Below are positions 53,715-62,804 of a stretch of 64,000 nucleotides of DNA, in pieces. This DNA is from Sphingomicrobium lutaoense (GTDB lineage Bacteria > Pseudomonadota > Alphaproteobacteria > Sphingomonadales > Sphingomonadaceae). The notes beneath the pieces are model-generated. The model was not told where the DNA came from and did no database searches. It worked only from the letters and a program-made list of their open reading frames with translations. A program made the translations under genes and the position numbers. The stretch is taken from positions 1,001,317-1,065,316 of the forward strand of contig NZ_JACICF010000001.1 of NCBI RefSeq assembly GCF_014195685.1, read 5' to 3'. Every line of letters begins with the position of its first letter. The first letter of the stretch is position 1.

Positions 53715-55016
53715 TTAAGCGTTTGCAGGCTGGCTTTTGGCGAGCCCGTAGGGAGCACTTTCCTCGGCCTCGCCGTGGAGGACCGACGCGCTGATCGAGC
53801 TGGGGAGCGGCAGCGGCGTTTCGATCTTCGAGATGATCGGCAGGATGATGAGGAAGTGGGCGAAATAATAAGCGGTGCCGATCTGGCTCAGCGCCACCCA
53901 GGGCTGTTCGGCGGGCATCACGCCGCAGATCGCGAGAAGCACGATGTCAGCGACGAAAATCCAAAAGAACAGCTTGAACAGCGGGCGATAATGGCCCGAG
54001 CGAACCGGCGAACGATCCAGCCACGGCAGGAAGAAGAGCAGCAGGATCGACGAGAACATCGCCACCACGCCCCACAGCTTCGCCGGGATGATGAAATCGA
54101 CGGTGAAGGCGCGCAGGATCGCGTAGAAGGGCCAGAAATACCATTCGGGAACGATGTGCGCCGGGGTCGCGAGCGGGTTGGCCTCGATATAGTTGTCGGC
54201 ATGGCCCAGCGCGTTCGGCATGAAGAAGGTGACCGTGACATAGGCCATCAGCACGAGGAGGATGAACCAGCCGTCCTTCGCGGTGTAGAAGGGATGGAAG
54301 GGCAGCGTGTCCTTCTCGGTCTTCACATCGACGCCCGTCGGGTTCGACGAACCCGGGATATGCAGCGCCCAGGTCTTGAGGATCACCACGCCGGCGATCA
54401 CGAAAGGCAGGAGATAGTGAAGCGAGAAGAAGCGCGTGATCGCGGCCTGGTCGGGCGCGAACCCGCCCAGCAGCCAGACCCGCAGCGGCTCACCCACCAC
54501 CGGGAAGGCGGAAAAGAAGCCGGTAATCACCTGCGCGCCCCAATAGCTCATCTGTCCCCAGGGAAGCACATAGCCCATGAAGGCCGTGGCCATCATCAGG
54601 AGATAGACGACGAGGCCGAGCATCCAGACCAGTTCGCGCGGCGCCTTGTATGAGCCGTAGAAGAGGCCTCGGAAGATGTGGATATAGACCACGATGAAGA
54701 AGAAGCTGGCGCCGTTGGCGTGCGCATAGCGCAGGAACCAGCCCGCGTTCACGTCGCGCATGATATGTTCGATCGAGGCGAAGGCGCCGTCGACCGAGGC
54801 ATAATAATGCATCGCCAGCACGATCCCGGTGATGATCTGGATCATCAGGAACACGCCGGCCAGGACACCGAAGTTCCAGGCATAGTTGAGGTTGCGCGGC
54901 ACCGGATAGCCACCGCCGACCGCGCCATAGACGAGGCGCGGAAGCGGAAGGCGCTCGTCGACCCACTGGCCGAGCGCTGTCTTGGGTTCGTAAGGCTTTG
55001 CCCAGGCGAAGCTCAT
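53715..55016 (-). CDS. petB: Cytochrome b (bc1 complex)
   Basis: Polytopic haem b subunit with eight or nine helices, 433 residues. Haem ligand histidines lie in [27 protein letters not shown] and [12 protein letters not shown]; the Qo motif [14 protein letters not shown] and [17 protein letters not shown] are present. Catalyses ubiquinol oxidation with the Rieske subunit. Separated by 15 nt from petC and by 20 nt from petA. Confidence 0.97.
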   Translation of the reverse strand: MSFAWAKPYEPKTALGQWVDERLPLPRLVYGAVGGGYPVPRNLNYAWNFGVLAGVFLMIQIITGIVLAMHYYASVDGAFASIEHIMRDVNAGWFLRYAHANGASFFFIVVYIHIFRGLFYGSYKAPRELVWMLGLVVYLLMMATAFMGYVLPWGQMSYWGAQVITGFFSAFPVVGEPLRVWLLGGFAPDQAAITRFFSLHYLLPFVIAGVVILKTWALHIPGSSNPTGVDVKTEKDTLPFHPFYTAKDGWFILLVLMAYVTVTFFMPNALGHADNYIEANPLATPAHIVPEWYFWPFYAILRAFTVDFIIPAKLWGVVAMFSSILLLFFLPWLDRSPVRSGHYRPLFKLFFWIFVADIVLLAICGVMPAEQPWVALSQIGTAYYFAHFLIILPIISKIETPLPLPSSISASVLHGEAEESAPYGLAKSQPANA

Positions 55017-55036
55017 CTGGTCCTATCCCCTATCGC

Positions 55037-55606
55037 TTAGCCGATCCGGACGACGGTATCGGAGGTAAATTCAAATTCCGGCACGACCAGGTTGGTCGGC
55101 GCGGGGCCTTTGCGGATGCGACCCGCGGTGTCGTAGTGCGAACCGTGGCAGGGGCAGAAATAGCCGCCATAGTCACCGCGGTTCTCGCCTTCGCCAACGC
55201 CCAGCGGCACGCAGCCCAGATGGGTGCAGACGCCCAGCGTGATGAGCCAGTTTTCCTTGCCCGAGGCGGTCCGCTCCTTGAGCGTTTCCTTGTCGCGCAG
55301 CGCCGAAAGCGGCACCGCGTCGGCCTGGGCGATCTCTTCCTCGGTGAGGTTGCGGATGAAGACCGGCTGCTTGCGCCAGCTGGTCTTGATCGCCTGCCCT
55401 TTCTCGATCTTCGAGACATCGACCTCGATCGAGGCCAGTGCGCGCACGTCGGCGTCGGGTGCCATCTGCATCACCAGCGGCGCCACGGCGGCCACCCCGC
55501 CGACCCCGGCGAAGCTGACAGCGGCAATATTGATGAAATCGCGACGACGGACGCCGTCTTCCTGTTCGGCGGTGGTTTCGCTCTGTTCCAGCGTGGCCAT
55601 GCTCAT
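55037..55606 (-). CDS. petA: Rieske iron-sulfur subunit of the bc1 complex
   Basis: Takes the first electron from ubiquinol. The 189-residue protein has a twin-arginine-type N-terminus (GVRRRDFINIAA at about 18-29) and one membrane helix (to about residue 50). The [2Fe-2S] ligands are in CTHLGC (Cys127, His129) and CPCHGSHYD (Cys151, His154). The ATG at 55606 gives the usual short segment before the twin arginines; another Met two codons in is possible. First gene of petA-petB-petC-(apt). Confidence 0.96.
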   Translation of the reverse strand: MSMATLEQSETTAEQEDGVRRRDFINIAAVSFAGVGGVAAVAPLVMQMAPDADVRALASIEVDVSKIEKGQAIKTSWRKQPVFIRNLTEEEIAQADAVPLSALRDKETLKERTASGKENWLITLGVCTHLGCVPLGVGEGENRGDYGGYFCPCHGSHYDTAGRIRKGPAPTNLVVPEFEFTSDTVVRIG

Positions 55607-55654
55607 CCCATTATTTCGCGTCTTGCACGCCGCGGAAGGCTGCGCGCATCGATT

Positions 55655-55678
55655 CCGTTTGGCGTGGACACCAAACGG
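55655..55678. repeat. Inverted repeat at the petA transcription start
   Basis: A perfect 8-bp dyad, CCGTTTGG - 8 nt - CCAAACGG, lies just downstream of the predicted petA -10 and about 50 nt before the petA start. It could be an operator or a leader hairpin. Confidence 0.5.
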
Positions 55679-55688
55679 CTTGGCGCGC

Positions 55689-55716
55689 CTGATAGCGTCT
55701 CGACCACCTAATGCAA
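55689..55716 (-). promoter_or_regulatory. Probable petABC promoter
   Basis: Minus strand TTGCAT (-35), 16 nt, TATCAG (-10). Transcription would start about 55682, right at the edge of the CCGTTTGG dyad. Confidence 0.48.
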
Positions 55717-55772
55717 ACGGTGAAAATTGGGGAACTTGCGGCAGGCCCGCTTGCGCGGCTATCGCGCGGCCC

Positions 55773-56225
55773 ATGCGAATAGCACTATATCAGCCTGAAA
55801 TTGCCGGAAATGTCGGCGCGGTGATGCGCCTCGGGGCGTGTCTCGGCGTGGCGGTCGACTTGATCGAACCCCTCGGTTTCGAATGGGACGACAAGCGCGT
55901 GCGACGCACCGCGATGGACTATATCGACCATGTCGAAGTGGTGCGACACCGCGATTTCGCGTCCTTTCTCAAGCAGTTGGATGGCGCCCGCCTCATACTC
56001 GCCACGACCCGTGCGCGTGCGGGGCTTTACGAATTTCGCTTTGCCGAAAATGATGTGCTCATGTTCGGCCGCGAAAGCGCGGGCGTACCCGGGGATGTCG
56101 CCGAGCAATGTGACGAGCGCATCCGCATCCCGATCCGCGCCGACGTGCGTTCGTTCAATCTTGCCACGGCCGCGTCGATTGCCGCAGCCGAGGCGCTTCG
56201 ACAGACAGGAAAGCTTCCCGCATGA
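55773..56225 (+). CDS. trmL: tRNA (cytidine(34)-2'-O)-methyltransferase TrmL
   Basis: Small SPOUT methyltransferase, 150 residues, that modifies wobble position 34 of certain leucine tRNAs. Start MRIALYQPEIAGNVGAVMRL, the knot segment LMFGRESAGVPGDV and PIRADVRSFNLATAASIA are family signatures. Divergent from petA; overlaps hemF by 4 nt. Confidence 0.94.
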   Translation: MRIALYQPEIAGNVGAVMRLGACLGVAVDLIEPLGFEWDDKRVRRTAMDYIDHVEVVRHRDFASFLKQLDGARLILATTRARAGLYEFRFAENDVLMFGRESAGVPGDVAEQCDERIRIPIRADVRSFNLATAASIAAAEALRQTGKLPA

Positions 56226-57073
56226 AACCGCTCGACGATCAGCAACAGGCCGCCCGCGACTGGTTCGAATCGCTACGCACGCGAATCTGCGATGCCTTTA
56301 CCGCGATCGAGCGCGAAGCCGGTTCCGATGCCGAGTTCGCCTTCATTCCGTGGGAGCGGCAGAACGAGGACGGCTCGCCCGGCGGCGGGGGCGTGCGCGG
56401 GCAGATGACGGGCGAGGTGTTCGAGAAAGTGGGCGTGAATGTCTCGACCGTCGGCGGCTATTTCAATCCCGAGTTCGCGACCTCGATCCCCGGCACCGAG
56501 GAAAATCCGAGCTTTTTCGCCACGGGCATCAGCCTTGTCGCCCATATGAAGAACCCGCATGTTCCGGCGGTCCACATGAACCTGAGGTACCTCGTCACCG
56601 GAAAACGCTGGTTCGGCGGGGGTGCCGACTTGAACCCCGCCATCCCCTATGAGGAAGATACCGAGGCTTTCCATGCGCGGCTGCGCGCGGCCTGCGCGGC
56701 GCACGATCCGACTTATTATGATCGATTTTCCAAATGGGCGGAGGAATATTTCTGGCTACCGCATCGCGGAGTGGCGCGCGGCGTGGGCGGCATATTCTAT
56801 GACCGGCTCGATGCGGCGGGCGATTTGTTCGAACCCAATTTCGCTTTCACCAAGGATGTCGGAGAAGCCTTTCTCGACATCTTCCCGCAGATCGTGCGCA
56901 AGCGGATGAACAGCGAGCATGACGATGAAGACATGAAGCGGCTGCTCGATTTCCGGGGCCGCTATGTCGAGTTCAACCTGCTCTACGACCGGGGCACGTT
57001 GTTCGGCCTCAAGACCGGCGGCAATATCGACGCGATCCTGATGAGCCTGCCGCCGCTCGCGCGCTGGTCCTAG
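56222..57073 (+). CDS. hemF: Oxygen-dependent coproporphyrinogen III oxidase
   Basis: Aerobic oxidative decarboxylation of coproporphyrinogen III in haem synthesis. The 283-residue protein has the conserved GGVRGQMTGEVFEKVGVN-like region (here GGGVRGQMTGEVFEK), NPHVPAVHMNLRY, WFGGGADLNPAIPYEED and GRYVEFNLLYDRGTLFGL. Overlaps trmL by 4 nt and shares a CTAG stop with the convergent membrane gene. The other tetrapyrrole gene, hemA, is at 14025. Confidence 0.97.
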   Translation: MKPLDDQQQAARDWFESLRTRICDAFTAIEREAGSDAEFAFIPWERQNEDGSPGGGGVRGQMTGEVFEKVGVNVSTVGGYFNPEFATSIPGTEENPSFFATGISLVAHMKNPHVPAVHMNLRYLVTGKRWFGGGADLNPAIPYEEDTEAFHARLRAACAAHDPTYYDRFSKWAEEYFWLPHRGVARGVGGIFYDRLDAAGDLFEPNFAFTKDVGEAFLDIFPQIVRKRMNSEHDDEDMKRLLDFRGRYVEFNLLYDRGTLFGLKTGGNIDAILMSLPPLARWS

Positions 57074-57900
57074 TCGGCGCTGGCGTGCGGGACGGTGGGC
57101 TCCGCCGCGAGATGCGCGTAGATGCGCGCACTCATCGTCATGAGGATGACCGTGAGCGCGGCCTGCACGAAGCCCGTGAACAGGCCCAGCAGGGCAGCGG
57201 GTAGCGACCAGGGCGTCACTTCCCCGAAAGCGAGCGTGGTCAGGAGACCGATCATCACGCCGACAGTAATCAGGACGATCATCGCCGCGACCGCGAACAT
57301 CAGGAGCAGCGCGAACAGCCGCCAGAAATGGCCGCTGGTAAGCTGCCAGCTCTTCTTGAGGATCGCGACCGGCCCCTTCTTCTCTGCCACCGCGACCGGC
57401 GTGATGAGGAACATGCGCACCCCGACATAGAAGAAAGCGAGCATCAGGAAGAGAAGGACGAGGAGTTCGGTGCCGTCGAGCGCCTGGCCGATCTGCTGCG
57501 GATCGCCGCTTTCGAGGGCCTCGGGACCGACCATTGCGCCGAGGACGAGCATGAAGAGGAGCATCATCGGGATCACCCAGAGCAGCGCCGCTACGAACAC
57601 GGGGAAGAAGCGGCGGGCGCCGACCCTGATCGCTTCGGCAACGGTCGAGCCGGACGACAAGGCGAGATGGGTAATCGCCAGCGTGCCGATGAAAGTGATG
57701 ATCGCCGCCACGAAAGAGAGAAGGACCACCAGCCCCGAGTTTTCGGCCGGCGTGCCTGCGGCCTGGTCGGGGTTCAACGTCACCTGGAGCGCCGCCGGGA
57801 GCGCGATGAGCGCGGCCGCCACGACCATCATGAGCTGTCCGTCGCGTCCCAGGATGGCGCGGGTTTCGTCCCAGGCCTTGCTGATCGACAGATGCCTCAT
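57070..57900 (-). CDS. Membrane protein of the glycerophosphodiesterase-membrane-domain / YciC-like type
   Basis: A 276-residue polytopic protein with about six hydrophobic segments. The N-terminus is MRHLSISKAWDETRAILGRD; the middle has LITPVAVAEKKGPVAILKKSWQL, a segment I associate with the 'glycerophosphoryl diester phosphodiesterase membrane domain' family, which lacks a catalytic part. No enzyme motif is seen. Probable inner-membrane protein of unknown role. Convergent with hemF, divergent from lipB. Confidence 0.75.
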   Translation of the reverse strand: MRHLSISKAWDETRAILGRDGQLMMVVAAALIALPAALQVTLNPDQAAGTPAENSGLVVLLSFVAAIITFIGTLAITHLALSSGSTVAEAIRVGARRFFPVFVAALLWVIPMMLLFMLVLGAMVGPEALESGDPQQIGQALDGTELLVLLFLMLAFFYVGVRMFLITPVAVAEKKGPVAILKKSWQLTSGHFWRLFALLLMFAVAAMIVLITVGVMIGLLTTLAFGEVTPWSLPAALLGLFTGFVQAALTVILMTMSARIYAHLAAEPTVPHASAD

Positions 57901-57998
57901 TCTTCATTCCCCCTTTTGCTTGACGCACCAGATGGCAGTCGCGCGGCGTCATGGCAACGCCCTTGCTCTTGCCCCCGCTTCATAGCAGAGGAGCGGCC

Positions 57999-58643
57999 AT
58001 GATCGACGATGTGGAATGGCAGGTGAGCGAAGGGCTCGTCCCCTATGACGAGGCCCTTGCCGACATGGAAGGCCGGGTCGCGGCGATCCAGGCGGGCGAA
58101 GCGAGCGAGCGCGTCTGGTTGCTCGAGCATCCGCCGCTATTCACCGCGGGGACGAGCGCCGATCCGAGCGAACTGATGAACCCGATGCAATTTCCCGTTT
58201 ACGAAGCGGGGCGCGGCGGGCGCTATACCTATCATGGGCCGGGACAGAGGGTCGGCTATCTCAATCTCGATCTTGGTCGGCGGGGCAAGGACATCCGCCA
58301 TTTCGTCCATTGCCTCGAAGGCTGGATGATCGATGCGCTGGGCGAGGTGGGCGTCACCGCGCGGCGCGAGGAAGGGCGCATCGGACTGTGGGTCGGCAAT
58401 GGCGCGGAGGAAGCCAAGATCGGCGCGATCGGCGTCAGGGTGAAACGCTGGGTCACGCTGCATGGCTTTTCGATCAACGTGGCACCTGACCTTGCCCATT
58501 TCGGCGGCATCGTTCCGTGCGGCATCGCCGAATTTGGAGTGACCAGCCTCAAGGCGCTCGGAAAAGGCGCGGACATGGCACCGCTTGACCGCGCGCTGAA
58601 GGCGCATCTCCCGACTTTCCTTGAGCGGCTGACGCCCGCTTGA
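57999..58643 (+). CDS. lipB: Octanoyl-(acyl-carrier-protein)--protein N-octanoyltransferase
   Basis: Attaches octanoate from ACP to lipoyl domains before sulfur insertion by LipA; needed for GcvH and the 2-oxoacid dehydrogenases. The 214-residue protein has RGGRYTYHGPGQRVGY, EGRIGLWVGN, AKIGAIGVRVKRWVTLHG with the catalytic lysine, and GGIVPCGI with the nucleophilic cysteine. The ATG at 57999 follows AGAGGAG at an ideal distance. Confidence 0.96.
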   Translation: MIDDVEWQVSEGLVPYDEALADMEGRVAAIQAGEASERVWLLEHPPLFTAGTSADPSELMNPMQFPVYEAGRGGRYTYHGPGQRVGYLNLDLGRRGKDIRHFVHCLEGWMIDALGEVGVTARREEGRIGLWVGNGAEEAKIGAIGVRVKRWVTLHGFSINVAPDLAHFGGIVPCGIAEFGVTSLKALGKGADMAPLDRALKAHLPTFLERLTPA

Positions 58644-58695
58644 GGCGCATGAGCGGTCGCTCTATCCTCCCGCCTCTTTGATAAAGGAATTCACG

Positions 58696-58890
58696 ATGCG
58701 GATTGCCCTTGCCCTGCCCTTTCTCCTTCTCGCTGCCTGCGGGCAGGACGATGAAATGGCCACGATCGGAAATGATGCCGATGTCGTCGCCAATACGGTC
58801 GGCGTAAGCGCCGATGTGACCGCGATCGACGCGGCTACCGACAGCGATGCCGGCCTGCCGATGCCCGAAGTGGAGAATGAAGGGGAATAG
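58696..58890 (+). CDS. Small putative lipoprotein
   Basis: A 64-residue protein. MRIALALPFLLLAACGQDDE is a lipoprotein signal with lipobox LAAC (Cys about residue 15). The mature ~50 residues are acidic (many Asp, Glu) without a recognised domain. A purine-rich AAAGGA precedes the ATG. Its role is unknown; family members of this size are often missed. Confidence 0.6.
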   Translation: MRIALALPFLLLAACGQDDEMATIGNDADVVANTVGVSADVTAIDAATDSDAGLPMPEVENEGE

Positions 58891-58911
58891 GCCGGGCAGA
58901 CGGCCCCTTCC

Positions 58912-59544
58912 CTATTGGAGGCCCAGAAGCTTGTGGGTCTGGAGCGTGAGGCGCCATTTGGGGCGCTGCATGACGAGGTCGATGGCGGCTTTCTTCGCTG
59001 CCTCGGCGTCGGCGCAATCCATCGGCTGGACGAGGAAATGGTCGAAGGCCATGGCCTCGATGGCGTTCAGGTCGATCCCTTCCTGCGGCCACACCAGCTT
59101 CAGTTCATTGCCCGAACGCTGAACCAGATCGGACCCGGCCTTGGGACTGATGCACAGCCAGTCGATGCCTTCGGGTGCCGCGATGGTGCCATTGCTTTCG
59201 ACCGCGATGCGGAAGCCGTGCCGGTGGAGCGCATCGATGAGATCACTGTCGAGTTGCAGGAGCGGCTCCCCGCCCGTGATCACCACCAGCCGGTGGCCCT
59301 TTTCGCCCTCCCAGAGCGATTCGACCTTTTCGGCGAGCGCATCGGCGGTCGCATATTTGCCGCCGTTCACGCCGTCGGTGCCGACGAAGTCGGTGTCGCA
59401 GAACTGGCAGATCGCCTTGTCCCGATCCTGTTCGCGCCCGGTCCACAGGTTGCACCCGGCAAAGCGCAGGAACACCGCGCGTGCGCCGCTCTGCATGCCT
59501 TCGCCCTGGAGGGTGAGGAAGATTTCCTTGACCGCGTAGCTCAT
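58912..59544 (-). CDS. queE: 7-carboxy-7-deazaguanine synthase
   Basis: Radical-SAM enzyme making the deazaguanine core of queuosine precursors. The 210-residue protein has LTLQGEGMQSG, then a cluster motif with an extended gap: the first cysteine in FAGCNLW and the next two in ICQFC, separated by 14 residues, a QueE variant. VVITGGEPLLQ follows. It overlaps queC by 4 nt. Confidence 0.95.
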   Translation of the reverse strand: MSYAVKEIFLTLQGEGMQSGARAVFLRFAGCNLWTGREQDRDKAICQFCDTDFVGTDGVNGGKYATADALAEKVESLWEGEKGHRLVVITGGEPLLQLDSDLIDALHRHGFRIAVESNGTIAAPEGIDWLCISPKAGSDLVQRSGNELKLVWPQEGIDLNAIEAMAFDHFLVQPMDCADAEAAKKAAIDLVMQRPKWRLTLQTHKLLGLQ

Positions 59545-60227
59545 GGCGCGGCGGCGTAGCGGGTCGGATCGGGGATCCCCGCCTGTTCATAGCCCGCGCG
59601 CCGGAGACGGCAGCTGTCGCAGGTGCCGCAATGCAGCCCGCCGGGCGCGGGGTCGTAGCAGGACCAGCTCATCCCCGCGTCGAGGCCGAGCCGCTGCGCT
59701 TCAAGCGCGATGTCGGCCTTGGTCATCTCCTGCAGGGGCGCGTTGATGCGGAAGGTCTCGCCTTCGTCGCCTGCCTTGGTGGCAAGCGTAGCAAGCTGCT
59801 GGAAAGCGGAAATGAATTGCGGGCGGCAGTCGGGATAGCCCGAATAGTCGAGGCTGTTGACGCCGATATAGATGTCGCGCGCCCCGCGCGCCTCGGCAAA
59901 GGCGAGGCAGAGCGAGAGGAAGACCGTGTTGCGCGCGGGCACATAGGTGACCGGGATATCCTCGCCCACACCGTCCTTGGGCACGTCGATATCGTCGGTG
60001 AGCGCCGAGCCCCCGAACACCGACAGGTCGAGCGGAAGCACGACATGGTCGGCCACCCCGACGGTCTCGGCAATGCGCTTCGCCGCATCGAGTTCGATGC
60101 GGTGGCGCTGGTGATAGTCGATGGTCAGCGCATGCACGTCATGGCCGGCCTCGCGGGCGAGGCCCGCGCAGACCATGGAATCAAGGCCTCCCGAAAGAAG
60201 GACGATGGCTTTGCTGCGTTGCGTCAT
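59541..60227 (-). CDS. queC: 7-cyano-7-deazaguanine synthase
   Basis: ATP-dependent conversion of 7-carboxy- to 7-cyano-7-deazaguanine (preQ0) for queuosine. The 228-residue protein has the PP-loop LLSGGLDSMVCA, YVPARNTVFLSL and a zinc-binding cysteine set at the end (WSCYDP ... HCGTCDSCRLR). The ATG at 60227 suits the family. First gene of queC-queE; no queD or queF nearby. Confidence 0.96.
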   Translation of the reverse strand: MTQRSKAIVLLSGGLDSMVCAGLAREAGHDVHALTIDYHQRHRIELDAAKRIAETVGVADHVVLPLDLSVFGGSALTDDIDVPKDGVGEDIPVTYVPARNTVFLSLCLAFAEARGARDIYIGVNSLDYSGYPDCRPQFISAFQQLATLATKAGDEGETFRINAPLQEMTKADIALEAQRLGLDAGMSWSCYDPAPGGLHCGTCDSCRLRRAGYEQAGIPDPTRYAAAP

Positions 60228-60267
60228 GACGGCGCCCCTTAGCGCCACTGTGCCCCGGCGAACAAGC

Positions 60268-60663
60268 CTAGCGGCAATCGCCGGTGCGGCGGGCGTGATA
60301 GACCCGGTGGAAAGGCGTGGAGCGGAGGATGCCCTGCGTCTCGATCCGGAGCGAGCGAGGCGTCACCACCTGCATCGAGGCGCGGCCGAAGCCCGCGCCG
60401 GTGCAGGTATAATGGATGAGCGCTTCGCCCGGACCTTCCGAAATGGTCACCCGCGTGCACTGGCGCCCGCGATGCGCGACCTGCGCGAGCATGGTGGGGT
60501 CGGCGATGCACATGCGCACGCTGTCGCGTTCGCTGCCGGGCTCGGACAATTCCCACTGGCCCGCCACGACACGGCCAAGCGCGCCGCGGCTGTCCTGCGA
60601 CAAGGCAGGGACCGCAGCGGCAAGGAGCAGCATGCCGGCGATGGCGGGGAAGGCCCGTTTCAT
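60268..60663 (-). CDS. Secreted DUF3617-like protein
   Basis: A 131-residue protein with a signal peptide (MKRAFPAIAGMLLLAAAVPA, cleavage near LSQ). The mature part (GQWELSEPGSERDSVRMC ... CTRVTISEGPGEALIHYTC) resembles DUF3617 domains, small periplasmic proteins of unknown function; four cysteines may form two disulfides. Confidence 0.68.
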   Translation of the reverse strand: MKRAFPAIAGMLLLAAAVPALSQDSRGALGRVVAGQWELSEPGSERDSVRMCIADPTMLAQVAHRGRQCTRVTISEGPGEALIHYTCTGAGFGRASMQVVTPRSLRIETQGILRSTPFHRVYHARRTGDCR

Positions 60664-60708
60664 GGGCCATAGATAGGACGAATGGGCGCTGGGTTAAAGT
60701 GCGCTCTC

Positions 60709-61617
60709 TTAATCGATGCTTTCCGGCGAAATGGGAAAGCTGGTCGCGCAGAAGGCGCAATCGACCCGGATCATCCCGTCCTTGTCGACCATTTCGGCCC
60801 GTTCCGAGGCCGGGAAACGGGCGATCACCGAACGAATATAGTCGGTATCGCAGCGGCAGCCCTTGGAAAGCGGGATCGACTGGAGAATGCGCACTTCATC
60901 CTCTTCGTGGAAGAGGCGCCAAAGGAGCGCATCGAGCGCCAGCGAGCGATCGACCAGCTCGTCATCCTTCACCGATCCGGCAAGGATGGCGACATGCGGC
61001 CAGTCGGGATGGTCGAGCTTGGTATGGAGGCGGTCGCGGCCTTCCTCGCCCTCGGGTAGATGCTGGAACATCAGCCCGCCCGCGACCCAGCCTTCATTGT
61101 CCTTCGCAGCGGCAAGGCGCACGACCGAGGGGATCTGCTCGGACTGGGCGAAGAAGCTTTCGGCGGCCTGCGCAAGGCTTTCGCCTTCGAGCGGCACCAC
61201 GCCCTGATAGCGTTCCTTGGTCGCGGGCTGGTCGAAGGTAATCGCCAGATAGCCCTTGCCGAACAAGGAGAAGAGCGTGGGTTCGGGCGGCGCCTCGGCC
61301 AGCCGCTTGGCATCGTGGCGGACATAGCCGCGCAATTCGCCGCCATGATAGTCGCAGACGAGAAGGTCGATGATGCCATTCTCGGTCTGCGCCTGGATCG
61401 TCAGCTGTCCGTCGGTATCCTTGAGAAGCGATCCCAGGAGCGCGGTCATCGCCAGCGCTTCGGCGAGCAGTTTCTCGATCGGCGGCGGATAGCCGTGATT
61501 GGCGAGGATCTTGTCGAGCGTCGCGTCGATCCGGCAAAGGCGCCCGCGCGCTCCCCGGTTGGGGAGGATCGCGCCGAGCGTCGTGTCGCTGTCGAGGGCG
61601 GCGTCGCCGTCAGCCAT
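60709..61617 (-). CDS. hslO: 33 kDa chaperonin Hsp33
   Basis: Redox-switched holdase chaperone. The 302-residue protein has the N-terminal core (GRLCRIDATLDKILANHGYP, LLGSLLKDTDGQLTIQAQT) and the C-terminal zinc/redox switch with cysteine pairs in KGCRCDTDYI and CAFCAT. It overlaps the argD stop (TAATG). In many alphaproteobacteria argF lies between argD and hslO; here it does not. Confidence 0.94.
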   Translation of the reverse strand: MADGDAALDSDTTLGAILPNRGARGRLCRIDATLDKILANHGYPPPIEKLLAEALAMTALLGSLLKDTDGQLTIQAQTENGIIDLLVCDYHGGELRGYVRHDAKRLAEAPPEPTLFSLFGKGYLAITFDQPATKERYQGVVPLEGESLAQAAESFFAQSEQIPSVVRLAAAKDNEGWVAGGLMFQHLPEGEEGRDRLHTKLDHPDWPHVAILAGSVKDDELVDRSLALDALLWRLFHEEDEVRILQSIPLSKGCRCDTDYIRSVIARFPASERAEMVDKDGMIRVDCAFCATSFPISPESID

Positions 61618-62804
61618 TATTGATCTTCCGGCTTCTCATATTCGCTCGCAGCCTTCGAAAGGCCGTCGATGAATTCGCGGACATGCTCTTCCCCGATGTT
61701 AAGCGGGGGAAGGACGCGCATGACATTGTCGCCGGCCGCCACCGCAAGAAGCCCGCGCCCGCGCAGCCAGCCGACGAAGGCGCGCGGATCGGTCTTCATC
61801 CGGATGCCGAGCATGAGGCCCATGCCGCGCACGCTTTCGAACATGTCGGGATGGTTGCCGATCATCTGTTCGAGCCCGCTGCGGAGCCGTTCGCCCATCG
61901 TCTTCACCTGATCGAGAAATTCGTCCTTGGCGACCACGTCGAGCACCGCTTCGCCCGCCGCCATGGCGAGCGGATTGCCGCCATAGGTCGAGCCATGGGT
62001 GCCGAAGACCATCCCCTGCGCGGCCTTTTCGGTGGCAAGGCAGGCGCCGAGCGGGAAGCCGCCGCCAAGGCCCTTGGCCGAGGCCAGCACGTCGGGCTCG
62101 ATCCCATATTGTTCATAGGCGTAGAAGGTGCCGGTGCGCGCGACGCCGCACTGCACCTCGTCGAGGCCAAGCAAGATGCCATGCTCGTCCGCGAGCTTGC
62201 GGAGCCCCTGCATGAATTCTTTCGAGGCCGGACGGATGCCGCCTTCGCCCTGGATCGGTTCGACCATGAAGCCCGCGGTATTTTCGCTGATCGCTTCGCG
62301 CGCGGCGTCGAGATTGTCGAACTCGACATAGGTGAAGCCCGGCAGGAGCGGTTCGAAACCGTCGTGCAGCTTTTCCTGGTTGGCGGCGCTGATGGTCGCC
62401 ATGGTGCGGCCGTGGAAGGCATTCTTGAAGGTGATGATTTCCTTCTTGTGGGGATTGCCTTCGACCACATGGTAGCGGCGCATGACCTTGATCATGCATT
62501 CGACGCTTTCGGCGCCCGAATTGGTGAAGAAAACCGTGTCGGCGAAGCTCAGGTCGACGAGCCGCTGGGCATAGGATTCGCCCTGCGGGCTGCCATAGAG
62601 GTTCGAGACATGCATCAGCTTGGCGGCCTGGTCCTGGATCGCTTTGGTCAGATGCGGATGGCCATGGCCGAGCAGGTTGACCGCGATGCCGCTCGCGAAA
62701 TCGAGATATTTCTCGCCCTGCTCGCCATAGAGATAGGGCCCTTCACCCCTGACCGGCCTGACATCGCAACGCGGATAGACAGGCATGAGCGGAGTGATGG
62801 TCAT
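61617..62804 (-). CDS. argD: Acetylornithine (and related) aminotransferase, ArgD type
   Basis: PLP class III aminotransferase of arginine (and possibly lysine) synthesis. The 395-residue protein has YLDFASGIAVNLLGHGHPH, FFTNSGAESVECMIKV, LGLDEVQCGVARTGT and the PLP lysine in SAKGLGGGFPLGA. ArgD versus other N-acylornithine/ornithine aminotransferases cannot be told from sequence. Overlaps hslO at its stop. Confidence 0.9.
   Translation of the reverse strand: MTITPLMPVYPRCDVRPVRGEGPYLYGEQGEKYLDFASGIAVNLLGHGHPHLTKAIQDQAAKLMHVSNLYGSPQGESYAQRLVDLSFADTVFFTNSGAESVECMIKVMRRYHVVEGNPHKKEIITFKNAFHGRTMATISAANQEKLHDGFEPLLPGFTYVEFDNLDAAREAISENTAGFMVEPIQGEGGIRPASKEFMQGLRKLADEHGILLGLDEVQCGVARTGTFYAYEQYGIEPDVLASAKGLGGGFPLGACLATEKAAQGMVFGTHGSTYGGNPLAMAAGEAVLDVVAKDEFLDQVKTMGERLRSGLEQMIGNHPDMFESVRGMGLMLGIRMKTDPRAFVGWLRGRGLLAVAAGDNVMRVLPPLNIGEEHVREFIDGLSKAASEYEKPEDQ

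Noticed and set aside
52500-54653. A 717-codon plus-strand open frame opposite petC and petB
   Set aside because: Shadow of the bc1 genes; extremely rich in Arg, Gly and His, no family features and no ribosome site.
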